The position numbers and the translations under genes were made by a program. A model generated the notes under the pieces. The model did no database searches, had not been told where the DNA came from, and worked only from the letters and a program-made list of their open reading frames with translations. From assembly GCF_900107965.1 (NCBI RefSeq), contig NZ_FNVU01000027.1, forward strand, positions 62,001-126,000: 64,000 bases of DNA, in the 5' to 3' direction. Shown here piece after piece: positions 1 through 7,674 of this stretch (positions within the stretch are counted from its first letter, which is position 1; every line of letters starts with the position of its first letter). The stretch comes from Actinacidiphila yanglinensis. Lineage in GTDB: Bacteria > Actinomycetota > Actinomycetes > Streptomycetales > Streptomycetaceae.

Positions 1-312
1 GAACCAGGCGACGGCGAACGGAATCGGGGCGAGATCGGCCGCCAGGTCGGTCAGGCTCGAGCCCGACACGGCTTCCAGGACGCAGAAGGCGACCATCAGG
101 GCGGCGTACACCGCGGACCACACGAACCAGGCGCGGCGTTGCGCATTCCGGCCGAGGTTCAGGAACACGGCCCAGGTGAAAAACCCGCATCCGACGACGG
201 CCATGACGAACAGCGGCACGAGGTTGACGCGGGGGCCTTTGGGAGCAGGACTGCGTGGTGCGGGAACAGGCTGCGGCTGCCATGGGCCTTGCGGGGCGGG
301 CGGGTACGTCAC
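1..312 (-). CDS. Membrane protein, C-terminal part cut by the window edge
   Basis: The first 104 codons of a protein that runs off the left edge. It opens with a proline-rich cytoplasmic stretch (PPAPQGPWQPQP...) of about 30 residues, followed by a hydrophobic segment (VPLFVMAVVGCGFFTWAVFL) and a second one after a short basic loop (RNAQRRAW, then FVWSAVYAALMVAFCVLEAV). This is the layout of the small Pro-rich multi-pass membrane proteins common in streptomycetes. GTG at 312 is the only plausible in-frame start; no Shine-Dalgarno sequence is seen, so translation could be leaderless. No family was recognised. Confidence 0.6.
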   Translation of the reverse strand, partial: MTYPPAPQGPWQPQPVPAPRSPAPKGPRVNLVPLFVMAVVGCGFFTWAVFLNLGRNAQRRAWFVWSAVYAALMVAFCVLEAVSGSSLTDLAADLAPIPFAVAWF

Positions 313-516
313 GTGACGAACATTAGCGATATGGGGCACCCAGCACTATGGTCCTTTCGGTACAGCCCCCGGTTCGGGATGCCGTGACCGCGGAGCCCGT
401 TCCGACCGCGAGCGGACCGACGCCGGATGCCGGAGCTGATCCGCATCCGAGAGGGGGGTCGTGGAGGCAGGCGTGGCCGAACATCCCAGCTGGGGACCGG
501 CGTTGCGGGACAGGCG

Positions 517-1089
517 TCAGGTGACGGTCACGAAGACCTCCGGATCGGCAGGGATCCGGAAGTCCCGGCCCAGCTCGACGGCCACCGTGAATCGTCGGTT
601 CACGTCCAGGTCCTTCGGGATGCTGACGAAGGTCCCAGTGATCCTGCCCACGCCGCACCCCATCCCCTCACCCACCGGCTCACCCGTCTCACTGCCGTCG
701 TTCGCCTCGTCGGGATGAGCTGACCGGTCCGGGTCGGCCAGACCCTGCCCGGCGAGATAGTCCACCAAAGCCTGCCGGGTGGTATGGAAGACGGCCTCGA
801 AGGAATAGTCGGCCGCCGGCTTCCCGGCCGACTCATGGGTCGTGTAGTGCAGCCCGGTCGCCACCAACGGCAGGCTGATCTGCTCCTGTTGAAGCGCCGG
901 GGCCAGCGCGGTGTCGCTGCCCGGGCAGGCCCTCGCATCACCGAACGGATGGTCTGCGCCGAAGATGTCACCCGCGAACAGCCAGGCCGTCACTGCCAGG
1001 ACGAGGCCAACAGGCACGGCGAACAACGCGAACCGCCGCAGCCGCTGCCGCCGCGCTTCCGCCTTCTGCTGCCATGCCCTACTCAGCAT
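517..1089 (-). CDS. Membrane-anchored protein of unknown function
   Basis: A 190-residue protein with a basic N-terminus (KAEARRQRLRR), one membrane segment at about residues 20-40 (FALFAVPVGLVLAVTAWLFA) and a long extracytoplasmic domain ending in a beta-rich stretch (RRFTVAVELGRDFRIPADPEVFVTVT). ATG at 1089 is preceded at good distance by GGGGAGGG, which favours it over a GTG 15 bases upstream. The outer domain holds two cysteines (in ACPGS and GCGVG) that could form a disulfide. It may be anchored and exposed on the cell surface, but no family was recognised. Confidence 0.65.
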   Translation of the reverse strand: MLSRAWQQKAEARRQRLRRFALFAVPVGLVLAVTAWLFAGDIFGADHPFGDARACPGSDTALAPALQQEQISLPLVATGLHYTTHESAGKPAADYSFEAVFHTTRQALVDYLAGQGLADPDRSAHPDEANDGSETGEPVGEGMGCGVGRITGTFVSIPKDLDVNRRFTVAVELGRDFRIPADPEVFVTVT

Positions 1090-1257
1090 CGCGCCCTCCC
1101 CCACCCGTGAGCGGCAGGAGCCTAGCCACCACCACAGAACAATGCTGAGCCGGGGTCAGTGGATCGGCCTGGCCGACCCCGCGAGGAGATCCGCGACAAC
1201 CTCCACGCCCGTATCGACGAGGCGCGGCGCGAGCGCCGGCCCGGTGAGGTCGAACGG

Positions 1258-2235
1258 TCAGTGTTGCTCGATGACTTGGGGGTCAGAACCCGCGTCGATC
1301 GCGTCGGCCAGCCATGTGTACAGAGCAGCACGCGGGGACTGCGGCGTCTGGCCGTGCATGACGGCCAGCAACCGGCGGTACCGTTCCAGGCGCTCGTCGA
1401 TGCCGGCGTCCAGGTGGGCCCTGAGGCGGTTCCGGACGGCCGTTCGACGCTCGGGGCCGGAATCGCCGAGCAGGCGGTCGACGACCTCGGCCGCCAAGGG
1501 CGAGTCCGGCGCGATGCCCTCACGCATCGCCGAACCGATGGTGCGATCGAGGTTCTGGGCGAACCGGCGATGCCGGTCCGGCTCGGAGTGCCGACCGGCT
1601 CCACCGGCCCTCGCCGGGCTGCTGATGCTCTGCTCCATGGCTCGCCGCGCCAGCTGCTGGAATTGCGGATCCTGCACCATCTCGGACAGTTCCAGCCAGG
1701 CGTCCAGCTGTTCCTGGGTCGGGGCGTCCGGCAGCCGGTGGCCGCCGCCGCTCAACCGGTCGCGCAGCTGGGTTCCGGCGTCCAGGCCCTCGCAGACGCG
1801 GGCCGCGAAGTCGTCGATGATCTGCTGCCGCTCCTGCGCCGACAGCCGTGCCATACGGTTCAGACGGTCCATGTCCTCGGGCTCCTCCCGATCTCCTGCG
1901 GCGATGACGGACAGCACGGCCCGGCGCAGCCGCAGTGTGGTGATCCGGGCGTCGAGTGCCGCGACATGGATCGCGGCCACCTCGGCCACGGTGTTCTCGC
2001 GGCTCAGGACGCGCCGGACCTCGGCATGGCTGAGACCGAGCTCGCGCAGGGTGGCCACCAGCTCCAGCCGGGCCAGCCCGGCCGGGTCGTAGAGCCGGTG
2101 CCCGCCCGTGCTGCGCGTGGCCTCGGGGACCACGCCGGTCTCCGACCAGTACCGGATGGTCCGTACGGGCAGTCCGGTCCGGCGGGCGAGGTCACCGATG
2201 GTCAGCAGCGGGGCAGTTGCTTGGGTGCCGTCCAT
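1258..2235 (-). CDS. MerR-family transcriptional regulator with long C-terminal domain
   Basis: Residues 10-80 form a MerR winged helix: LTIGDLARRTGLPVRTIRYWSE is the helix-turn-helix and GGHRLYDPAGLARLELVATL the wing. A helical linker follows, then about 200 residues rich in charged helices with no recognised ligand pocket and no cysteine metal site. It is therefore not a metal sensor of the MerR/CueR type and more like the large-effector MerR proteins (BltR/TipA-like). It lies upstream of and in the same direction as the 190-residue membrane protein, 168 bases away. A perfect palindrome at 2251-2269 lies in its own promoter, which points to autoregulation and a leaderless message starting at the ATG. 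Confidence 0.85.
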   Translation of the reverse strand: MDGTQATAPLLTIGDLARRTGLPVRTIRYWSETGVVPEATRSTGGHRLYDPAGLARLELVATLRELGLSHAEVRRVLSRENTVAEVAAIHVAALDARITTLRLRRAVLSVIAAGDREEPEDMDRLNRMARLSAQERQQIIDDFAARVCEGLDAGTQLRDRLSGGGHRLPDAPTQEQLDAWLELSEMVQDPQFQQLARRAMEQSISSPARAGGAGRHSEPDRHRRFAQNLDRTIGSAMREGIAPDSPLAAEVVDRLLGDSGPERRTAVRNRLRAHLDAGIDERLERYRRLLAVMHGQTPQSPRAALYTWLADAIDAGSDPQVIEQH

Positions 2236-2242
2236 GGCTTCG

Positions 2243-2273
2243 AGTCTGCGACCTCCAGCCGCTGGAGGTGCAA
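2243..2273 (-). promoter_or_regulatory. MerR-type promoter with operator in a 19-bp spacer
   Basis: On the minus strand TTGCAC (2273-2268) and CAGACT (2248-2243) are separated by exactly 19 bases, the over-long spacing typical of MerR-activated promoters. The spacer region holds the perfect inverted repeat ACCTCCAGC-C-GCTGGAGGT (2251-2269). The -10 box ends 7 bases before the ATG at 2235, so the transcript should begin at or next to the start codon. Confidence 0.7.
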
Positions 2274-2442
2274 GCCGCTCCTCACCCGAACCTCGGACCC
2301 GACCGGGTGGAGCCCGCGAAACCCGCCCGGATCAGTCCCAGGACGTCGAGGTCGGCTCTTGATCGCGGACCGTTCGCGCGGGGAGACTGCCTGCCATGGG
2401 ATCAGTGGCCGTGGCGACGAGGGCGCGGACCGGCGGGCTGCG

Positions 2443-2976
2443 ATGAGTGCGAGCCTGCCGTTCTTCCGCTATCACCCGGACCCGGTCGCGAGCGGGTCCC
2501 TCCGCGAGGCAGCCGAGACATGCGCGTGCTGCGAACGCGACAGGGGCTGGATCTACACGGCGACCTTCTATACGGCCCGGGAGGTCAACGGACGGTTCTG
2601 CCCGTGGTGCATCGCGGATGGAAGCGCGGCCGAACGGTTCGCGGGCGAGTTCGCCGACTCCTTCGGGCTCGCCGGTGTCGGCGATGACGTCCTGCACGAA
2701 GTGACCCGCCGTACGCCTGGGTTCCACGCCTGGCAGGATCCGCACTGGCTCGTCCACTGCCGGACCGCGGCCGCCTTCATCGGTGAGGTCGGGTACGCCG
2801 AGCTGGCGGCACGTCCCGACGCCCTCGACCAACTGCGGGCCGACATGCGCCTCGACGGCTGGCGGGACGAAGCCCGAATCGTGGAGTTCCTGACCCGCCT
2901 GGGCAGTTCAGCCTCCGCCATGCTGTTCCGCTGCACGGTCTGCGGGACACACGTCGCCTACGTCGACGCGTCGTAG
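2443..2976 (+). CDS. CbrC-family (UPF0167) protein
   Basis: A 177-residue cytoplasmic protein that opens with LPFFRYHPDPVASGS and carries a CACC pair (TCACCERDRGWIY), a second CPWC motif (GRFCPWCIADGSAA) and a third pair near the C-terminus (FRCTVCGTH). These features match the CbrC/UPF0167 family, whose E. coli member affects colicin E2 tolerance; the biochemical role is unknown. The three paired cysteines suggest zinc binding. ATG at 2443 gives the family's usual N-terminus; the open frame runs further upstream but there it overlaps the MerR gene. Its 3' end faces the polysaccharide monooxygenase gene across a hairpin. Confidence 0.75.
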   Translation: MSASLPFFRYHPDPVASGSLREAAETCACCERDRGWIYTATFYTAREVNGRFCPWCIADGSAAERFAGEFADSFGLAGVGDDVLHEVTRRTPGFHAWQDPHWLVHCRTAAAFIGEVGYAELAARPDALDQLRADMRLDGWRDEARIVEFLTRLGSSASAMLFRCTVCGTHVAYVDAS

Positions 2977-3021
2977 GATCCGCTCCACCCTTCGCCTCCT
3001 CACCTGCCCGGCACGGAGGGA

Positions 3022-3055
3022 TCGGGGCCGGGCCGGGGTTCCGGTCCGGCCCCGA
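3022..3055. terminator. Hairpin between convergent genes
   Basis: A perfect 10-bp stem, TCGGGGCCGG at 3022-3031 and CCGGCCCCGA at 3046-3055, lies between the convergent stops at 2976 and 3069. There is no T-run, as usual in high-G+C actinobacteria. It can serve both directions. Confidence 0.55.
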
Positions 3056-3068
3056 AGCCAGGGACGGC

Positions 3069-4262
3069 TCAGGAGAAGGAGCAGGTGATGGATCCGTTGG
3101 GCAGGTTGATGCCGGTGGAGTTGGCCGTGAAGCCGAACGTCGTCGAGCCGTCCGGCCCGATCGTTCCGTTGTAGGAGGCGTTGGTCACGCTGACCGCGCT
3201 GCCGTCGGCGGACAGGGTGCCGTTCCACAGCGTGGTGATCTTCGTGCCCTCGCCGGGCGTCCAGTCCACTTCCCAGTGGCTGCTCGGCGAGGTGCCGTGG
3301 TTCATCACCTCGACCTCCCCCTGGAAGCCCCCGCTCCAGGAGTTGGTCACCGAGTACATGGCCATGCAGTCCGCATCGCCGGTCCCGCCGGTGGTGCTGC
3401 CAGTGGTCCCGGTGCTGCTCCCGCCGGTGGTGCTGCCACCCGTGGTGGTGCTGCCGGTCGTCCCCGTGGTGCTGCCGCCGGTGGTGGTGCTCCCGGTCGT
3501 CCCCGAGGTGGTCCCCCCGGTGGTGGTGCCGCTGCCGTTGTGGATGCCGGTCACCTCGCCGTTGCCTCCGTCGAAGGCGATGTCGGAGCAGGAGAAGAAG
3601 TTCTCGTTGCTGTCCGAGCGCACCCACTGGATGAACAGCAGGGCGTCACCGGTACGGCCCGAGGGCAGCGCCTGGTCCCAGTAGTAGTGGCCGCCGTCGG
3701 TGCCCGGCGAGCCCACCGCGGGCGGGTCGGTGACGCTCCCGATCTGCTCCAGGTCGGCCCAGGCCAGGGGGGTCGTGGGGGACCATCCCTGCTTGGTGAG
3801 GTACACCCGGAAGGTGCCGGGGTGCTGGGCCCAGTTGCTGTACTGCAGCTGGATCGAGGAACCGGACGTCAGATGCGTGCGGGGCCAGTCGTCGCGAGCC
3901 GCGCTGTACGCGGAGAAGTCGTACGGCGACTTGTTGCCGGCGCTGCAGATCGTTCCGTCGGGCACGTATCCCGCACCACGACCGGCCGCATTGGAGTCGA
4001 GCACCGCGAACCAGTTGTAGAGGGGAGTGGTGCCGCTCTCGGCGACGGCGGCCGCGCAGGCGGGATTGGTGGGCTGCAGCGCGCCCGTCGAGGTCACGGC
4101 GTCCTCGTAGCACAGGTACGTACGGGAGCCGGGCATCATCGCGACACCGTGTGCCTGGGCCGAGCTCCCGCCTAAAAAGACGAGGCCGAAGGCCGAGACC
4201 AGGGTGGCGAAGGCGACCGCTGCCAGCGACAGCTTCCTGCTTCTCTTCGGTTTTCTCTGCAC
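3069..4262 (-). CDS. Secreted AA10 lytic polysaccharide monooxygenase with CBM2
   Basis: A copper enzyme that oxidatively cleaves crystalline polysaccharide, most likely cellulose here. The signal peptide (residues 1-37) ends ...SSAQA before His38, which becomes the N-terminal histidine of the copper brace (HGVAMMPGSRTYLC); His147 in NWAQHPGTF is the likely second brace residue. The AA10 domain runs to about residue 230, then a Gly/Ser/Thr linker of TTG repeats, then a CBM2 cellulose-binding domain (about 290-397). GTG at 4262 has GGAAAGG upstream at 9-bp spacing and gives a normal signal peptide, though the frame stays open further. A perfect CebR-type box lies 100 bp upstream, so cellobiose-type induction is expected. 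Confidence 0.92.
   Translation of the reverse strand: MQRKPKRSRKLSLAAVAFATLVSAFGLVFLGGSSAQAHGVAMMPGSRTYLCYEDAVTSTGALQPTNPACAAAVAESGTTPLYNWFAVLDSNAAGRGAGYVPDGTICSAGNKSPYDFSAYSAARDDWPRTHLTSGSSIQLQYSNWAQHPGTFRVYLTKQGWSPTTPLAWADLEQIGSVTDPPAVGSPGTDGGHYYWDQALPSGRTGDALLFIQWVRSDSNENFFSCSDIAFDGGNGEVTGIHNGSGTTTGGTTSGTTGSTTTGGSTTGTTGSTTTGGSTTGGSSTGTTGSTTGGTGDADCMAMYSVTNSWSGGFQGEVEVMNHGTSPSSHWEVDWTPGEGTKITTLWNGTLSADGSAVSVTNASYNGTIGPDGSTTFGFTANSTGINLPNGSITCSFS
3382..3535. repeat. Gly/Ser/Thr linker repeat inside the LPMO gene
   Basis: Irregular repeats of a GGTGGTGCTGCC-like unit encode the TTGSTTTGG/TTGGS linker between the AA10 and CBM2 domains. This is coding low-complexity DNA and prone to length change between strains. 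Confidence 0.7.
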
Positions 4263-4362
4263 GGTGGTCGACCTTTCCGTAGCGTCCCCGGGGCCGGAAT
4301 CCACCGCGGCCGGGCCGGGGAGCGAGTGGGGGGATACGAGCAGGGAGCAACCAACGTCATCA

Positions 4363-4376
4363 TGGGAGCGCTCCCA
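4363..4376. promoter_or_regulatory. CebR-type operator
   Basis: TGGGAGCGCTCCCA is a perfect 14-bp palindrome identical to the box bound by the LacI-family cellobiose/cellotriose repressor CebR in Streptomyces. It lies 100 bp upstream of the LPMO start, which fits repression lifted by cello-oligosaccharides. Confidence 0.9.
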
Positions 4377-4537
4377 CATTTTCGAAGCTAGCAGCGGACG
4401 CGCGGCGCGTAAACAGTTCGTCACGCCGGCCGCTACCGAGCGAGGTGGCGCTCCCCCAGGGTCCGCAGACCACGGGCGAGGAAGGCGCGCTGAGGCCCGG
4501 GGGCAGTTCGGCAGCGTCAGGCGCTTCCGCGGTGGAG

Positions 4538-5098
4538 TCACCGTCTCGGGAATCGGACGCCCCAGGTCTCTTCGTCCAGGAGGAGCCCGTTGGCCAGGTA
4601 GCTGATGGTTCGGTACCAGCCGTTCAGGACGAGGAGTTCGAGCAACTGGGCATCCTCGTAGTGAACGCGCAGAGCGTCCCAGGCGGGCTGGGAGAGCCGG
4701 GCCGTGTCGTGCAGTTCGTCGACCGCGTCGATCAGTGCGGCGTGGCGCGACGGCCATGCCGCACTGGCTGCCGTACGGGTCTCGGTGGTTGCCCGCAGCT
4801 GTTCCCGGCTGAGTCCTGCCTGCTGGGCGAGCGTCGCCGCATGCACGCCCCATTCGTAGGCGCAGCCGGCGCGCGCGGTCACGCGGGCGATGACGATCTC
4901 GCGGTCGATGGCGGGGAGAAGCCCGTGGCCCAACAGCCCGGCGCCCAAGGAGAACATGCGTGAGGCCAGTTCCGGGTTGCGATGCAGGACCCGGAACAGG
5001 GCGAGTGGTTCGCGCGGCACATCAGGAGGCATCCATCGGCGGAGTGCCTGGTCGACGGAGGGAGGGTACGGCGGGGCGAGCGGTTCGATGCGCGGCAT
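4538..5098 (-). CDS. Carboxymuconolactone decarboxylase (CMD/AhpD-like) protein
   Basis: A 186-residue all-helical protein with the CMD signature around residue 85 (RAGCAYEWGVHAATLAQQAG), then a second helical region with LLVLNGWYRTISYLANGLLL. The AhpD CxxC pair is reduced to a single cysteine with a downstream E and H, as in many CMD-family proteins of unclear substrate (gamma-carboxymuconolactone decarboxylase or peroxidase-like). ATG at 5098 follows a strong AGGAGG and is preferred over an upstream start. It is divergent from the HxlR regulator at 5167 with 68 bp between them, so it is the likely target of that regulator. Confidence 0.82.
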   Translation of the reverse strand: MPRIEPLAPPYPPSVDQALRRWMPPDVPREPLALFRVLHRNPELASRMFSLGAGLLGHGLLPAIDREIVIARVTARAGCAYEWGVHAATLAQQAGLSREQLRATTETRTAASAAWPSRHAALIDAVDELHDTARLSQPAWDALRVHYEDAQLLELLVLNGWYRTISYLANGLLLDEETWGVRFPRR

Positions 5099-5123
5099 GC
5101 GGCAACCTCCTGCTTCGATTTTC

Positions 5124-5153
5124 GCATCACTATGATGCTTCGATAACCGAAGC
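5124..5153. promoter_or_regulatory. Overlapping inverted repeats, probable HxlR operator
   Basis: Two inverted repeats share one base pair region: GCATCA-CTA-TGATGC (5124-5138) and GCTTCG-ATAAC-CGAAGC (5137-5153). The direct repeat TGCTTCGAT occurs at 5111-5119 and 5136-5144. TATGAT at 5131-5136 is a possible -10 box for the rightward regulator gene. The position between the divergent CMD and HxlR genes makes an HxlR operator likely. Confidence 0.55.
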
Positions 5154-5166
5154 GCAAGGAGTGGGC

Positions 5167-5520
5167 ATGGAAGCAAGAGGGCCGCGGCCGGGTGTGCCGG
5201 TACGAGGGTCCGAGTCGGGCCGCCCGGTCATGGCGGCACTCGACCTGCTCGGACGACGCTGGACGATGCGCATTCTGTGGGAACTGAGCCAAGTCCCAGC
5301 CGGCTTCCGGGAGTTGCAGCGCCGCTGTGAGCGCATGTCCTCCAGCGTGCTCACCACCCGGCTCGACGAGCTGACCAGCGCCCGCCTGCTCACCCTGCAG
5401 CCGGATGGCTACCACCTCACCGCGCTCGGCCGGGACCTTGTCAAGGCACTGAGCCCGCTGGACGCCTGGAGCCGACGATGGGCCAAGGAGACGGGCGACA
5501 TGACGACCGAAGAGTCCTAG
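5167..5520 (+). CDS. HxlR-family transcriptional regulator
   Basis: A 117-residue winged-helix protein with the HxlR signature: PVMAALDLLGRRWTMRILWEL, then FRELQRRCERMSSSVLTTRLDEL for the recognition region and LTLQPDGYHLTALGRDLVKAL for the wing. Family members often sense electrophiles or oxidants through a cysteine; the only candidate is the Cys in LQRRCERMS. ATG at 5167 has AAGGAG at 5-bp spacing. It is divergent from the CMD gene with which it shares a promoter region full of inverted repeats, so it probably controls that gene and itself. Confidence 0.88.
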   Translation: MEARGPRPGVPVRGSESGRPVMAALDLLGRRWTMRILWELSQVPAGFRELQRRCERMSSSVLTTRLDELTSARLLTLQPDGYHLTALGRDLVKALSPLDAWSRRWAKETGDMTTEES

Positions 5521-5809
5521 GGCTCGGAATCACCGAACGAACTTGACGATGCGCCACCTCATCCAGCGCTCCGGTGTCTCCGGCCCGCGGTCGGTCGACC
5601 CATCGACCACTGCCGATCAACGAGTCGCCGTGATCGGAGTATTCGGAGTACGGGCGGGGCACTACGATGCCGACCGTGGAGTGCTTTGCCAGCTGGCGTA
5701 CCCGTTACTGAGGGGCCCGACTCACCGGCGATCCTGTGGCCGGGAGCGGGCCGACCGATGCCCTTTTTCCGCCCGGGTATCAAACCCTCAGCCTGAGAGG
5801 CACGCTTCC

Positions 5810-6292
5810 GTGCTCATCCGCGCGTTCGACCAGCACGACCTGGCACCACTCACCGCACTGACCATCGACACGTGCCGGCCCTTCTACGAGGACTCCTTCC
5901 GCCCCTTGGTGGGTGAAACGGTCTTCGCCGTTCAGCACGGCAACTGGCGTGACGACTACCGCAGACAGGTCGCCGCACTCCACGAACCTGAACGGCACGC
6001 GTACGTGGCCGTCGCCGAAGCCGAAGACGCCATCGCGGGCTACGTGGCGTGGAGCGTCGAACCGGACCGCGGGAAAGGCGAGGTCACGATCCTCGCCGTC
6101 TCCACCCGGCACCGACGCCACCGCGTGGGCACGGCCCTGTGCGAGCACGCCTTCGCGCAGATGCGGGCCCTCGGCGCCGAGGTCGTCGAGATCGGTACGG
6201 GTGGGGACCGGTTCCACGCTCCGGCCCGAGCCCTCTACGAGGCGCTCGGATGCACCCCCGTTCCGCTCACCGTCTACTTCCGCGAACTCTGA
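5810..6292 (+). CDS. GNAT-family N-acetyltransferase
   Basis: A 160-residue GNAT enzyme. The acetyl-CoA pyrophosphate-binding motif is present as STRHRRHRVGTALCEHAF, a relaxed form of Q/RxxGxG/A, after beta strand GEVTILAVS; the later strand and helix (EVVEIGTGGDRFHAPARALYEALG) complete the fold. The substrate cannot be told; RAFDQHDLAPLTALTIDTCRPFYEDSF at the N-terminus resembles enzymes acting on small amines. GTG at 5810 has GAGAGG at 9-bp spacing. It ends 66 bp from the convergent ArsR-type regulator. Confidence 0.82.
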   Translation: MLIRAFDQHDLAPLTALTIDTCRPFYEDSFRPLVGETVFAVQHGNWRDDYRRQVAALHEPERHAYVAVAEAEDAIAGYVAWSVEPDRGKGEVTILAVSTRHRRHRVGTALCEHAFAQMRALGAEVVEIGTGGDRFHAPARALYEALGCTPVPLTVYFREL

Positions 6293-6358
6293 CACCTCCC
6301 GGATGCGCGCTCTCGGGCGCCCATCCGGGTTCCGTCAGTGGCCTACCGATGCAGCGTC

Positions 6359-6943
6359 TCAGCCCGCGCTTCCGCTTTCCGGAGGCGGCGGCAGGGTCGG
6401 GTAGTCGGGGATCGGATACATACCCACGGCGAATCCGTGCACCGTCCCACCGCTCCGCGGCAGTCTGTCGAACTCGTGGACCACCTGCTCGATGCGTTCC
6501 CAGAACTCGGCCACCTGCTCCTCGGAGACGCGGGCCCGCCGGATGAACTGGCGCAACTGCCCGAGTTCGTACGCCGCGGCCGATTCCTTCGCTGCCGTCT
6601 CGAAGTCGTTGAGGTCGGGGGGCAGCGCTCCGCCGACCGTCTGGCGACCGAGGCCGACGTAGAACATTCGCGCCGAGCGGCCGTAGTAACGCTCCTCGAT
6701 CGCCCGCACCTTGCGGGTACGCACCACACGGAGCAGACCCGCTTTCGCGAGGACCGACACGTGATGGGCGACGGTGCTCTTGGGCCGCTTGACCGCGGCG
6801 GCGAGTTCGGTGACGGTCGCGGCGCGCTCGTGCAGCAGGCCGAGGATCGTGGTGCGCAAGGGGTCGCTGATGGCCCGCACCTGCTCCGCGGTGGTGAGCT
6901 CGATCGTCTCGTCGAGGTCGTAGTCAGGGGTGTCGCTCGACAT
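6359..6943 (-). CDS. ArsR-type winged-helix regulator
   Basis: A 194-residue repressor-type protein. Residues 20-90 form the winged helix: TAEQVRAISDPLRTTILGLLHERAATVTELAAAVKRPKSTVAHHVSVLAKAGLLRVV, the ArsR/HTH_20 signature, followed by a wing (RTRKVRAIEERYYGRSARMF). The C-terminal half is a helical domain (ELGQLRQFIRRARVSEEQVAEFWERIEQVVHEFD) for dimerisation; there is no metal-binding CxC. It is divergent from a dienelactone-hydrolase-like gene with 67 bp between starts, and an inverted repeat lies exactly in its promoter spacer. A TACAAT -10 box ends 6 bases before its ATG, so the mRNA is probably leaderless. Confidence 0.87.
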   Translation of the reverse strand: MSSDTPDYDLDETIELTTAEQVRAISDPLRTTILGLLHERAATVTELAAAVKRPKSTVAHHVSVLAKAGLLRVVRTRKVRAIEERYYGRSARMFYVGLGRQTVGGALPPDLNDFETAAKESAAAYELGQLRQFIRRARVSEEQVAEFWERIEQVVHEFDRLPRSGGTVHGFAVGMYPIPDYPTLPPPPESGSAG

Positions 6944-6949
6944 CCTCGG

Positions 6950-6977
6950 ATTGTACGATCATGCTCGATCGATCCAA
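6950..6977 (-). promoter_or_regulatory. ArsR-gene promoter with operator in the spacer
   Basis: On the minus strand TTGGAT (6977-6972) and TACAAT (6955-6950) are 16 bp apart. The spacer is filled by the inverted repeat CGATC-ATGCTC-GATCG (6956-6971). A dimer bound there would block the promoter; the ATG follows the -10 box by 6 bases. Confidence 0.6.
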
Positions 6978-7010
6978 TTTTCTGGTTCATTGAGCGAAGG
7001 CGAGCACGTC

Positions 7011-7589
7011 ATGACCGAAGTTGTGGTGTTCCATCACGCACACGGCCTGACCTCGGGAATCGAGGCCTTCGTGACCGGGCTCCGCCAGGCCGGACATACC
7101 GTCCACGTGCCGGACCTCTACGAGGGACATGTCTTCGAGACCTTGGAGGAGGGCATCGACTACGCCCGCCGGACAGGTTTCGGCACGGTCGCGGATCGCG
7201 GGATCGCGGCTGCTGAACAGCTCGGGAGCCAGGTGGTCTACGCCGGGTTCTCCCTCGGCGTCGTGCCGGCCCAACGCCTGGCGCAGACCCGTGGCGGCGC
7301 CAAAGGAGCCCTGCTGATCCATTCCTGCCTGCCGGTGGCCGAGTTCGGTGCGGCGTGGCCGTCGGGCGTCCCGGTGCAGGTGCACGGGATGGACGAGGAC
7401 CCGTTCTTCGCCGGCGAGGGGGATCTCGACGCCGCAAGGGAACTGACCGCCGGTACCGAGGACGCCGAACTGTTCCTCTACCCGGGCAAGCAGCACCTGT
7501 TCGCGGATTCCTCGCTGCCGTCCTACGACCCGGTCGCGGCCGACCTGCTGGTCAGCCGGGTCATCCGGTTCCTGGACGGCCTGCGGTAG
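7011..7589 (+). CDS. Dienelactone-hydrolase-family alpha/beta hydrolase
   Basis: A 192-residue single-domain protein of the DLH family. VVVFHHAHGLTSGIEAFVTGLRQAGHTVHVPDLYEG is the usual first strand and oxyanion region. The nucleophile elbow reads GFSLGV, with Ser where classical dienelactone hydrolases have Cys; Asp in HGMDEDPFF and His in YPGKQHLFAD complete a plausible triad. It probably hydrolyses an ester or lactone, substrate unknown. ATG at 7011 lies after a weak GAAGGCGAG. It is divergent from the ArsR-type regulator, which is its likely repressor. Confidence 0.85.
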   Translation: MTEVVVFHHAHGLTSGIEAFVTGLRQAGHTVHVPDLYEGHVFETLEEGIDYARRTGFGTVADRGIAAAEQLGSQVVYAGFSLGVVPAQRLAQTRGGAKGALLIHSCLPVAEFGAAWPSGVPVQVHGMDEDPFFAGEGDLDAARELTAGTEDAELFLYPGKQHLFADSSLPSYDPVAADLLVSRVIRFLDGLR

Positions 7590-7674
7590 ACCTGCCGTCC
7601 GACGGAACCTGTCCGTGCAGGCGGGAGGGCTCGGCGGACCGTCGTCACACCACGCACCCGGCCCTCGGGAACGA

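Noticed and set aside
3382..3535. Regularly spaced repeats in the LPMO gene as a CRISPR-like array
   Set aside because: The repeat is coding, short and continuous without unique spacers; it is the Gly/Ser/Thr linker.
4263..4853. N-terminal extension of the LPMO reading frame
   Set aside because: It would place 197 residues before the signal peptide and run over the CebR box and the CMD gene; GTG 4262 has a good ribosome site.
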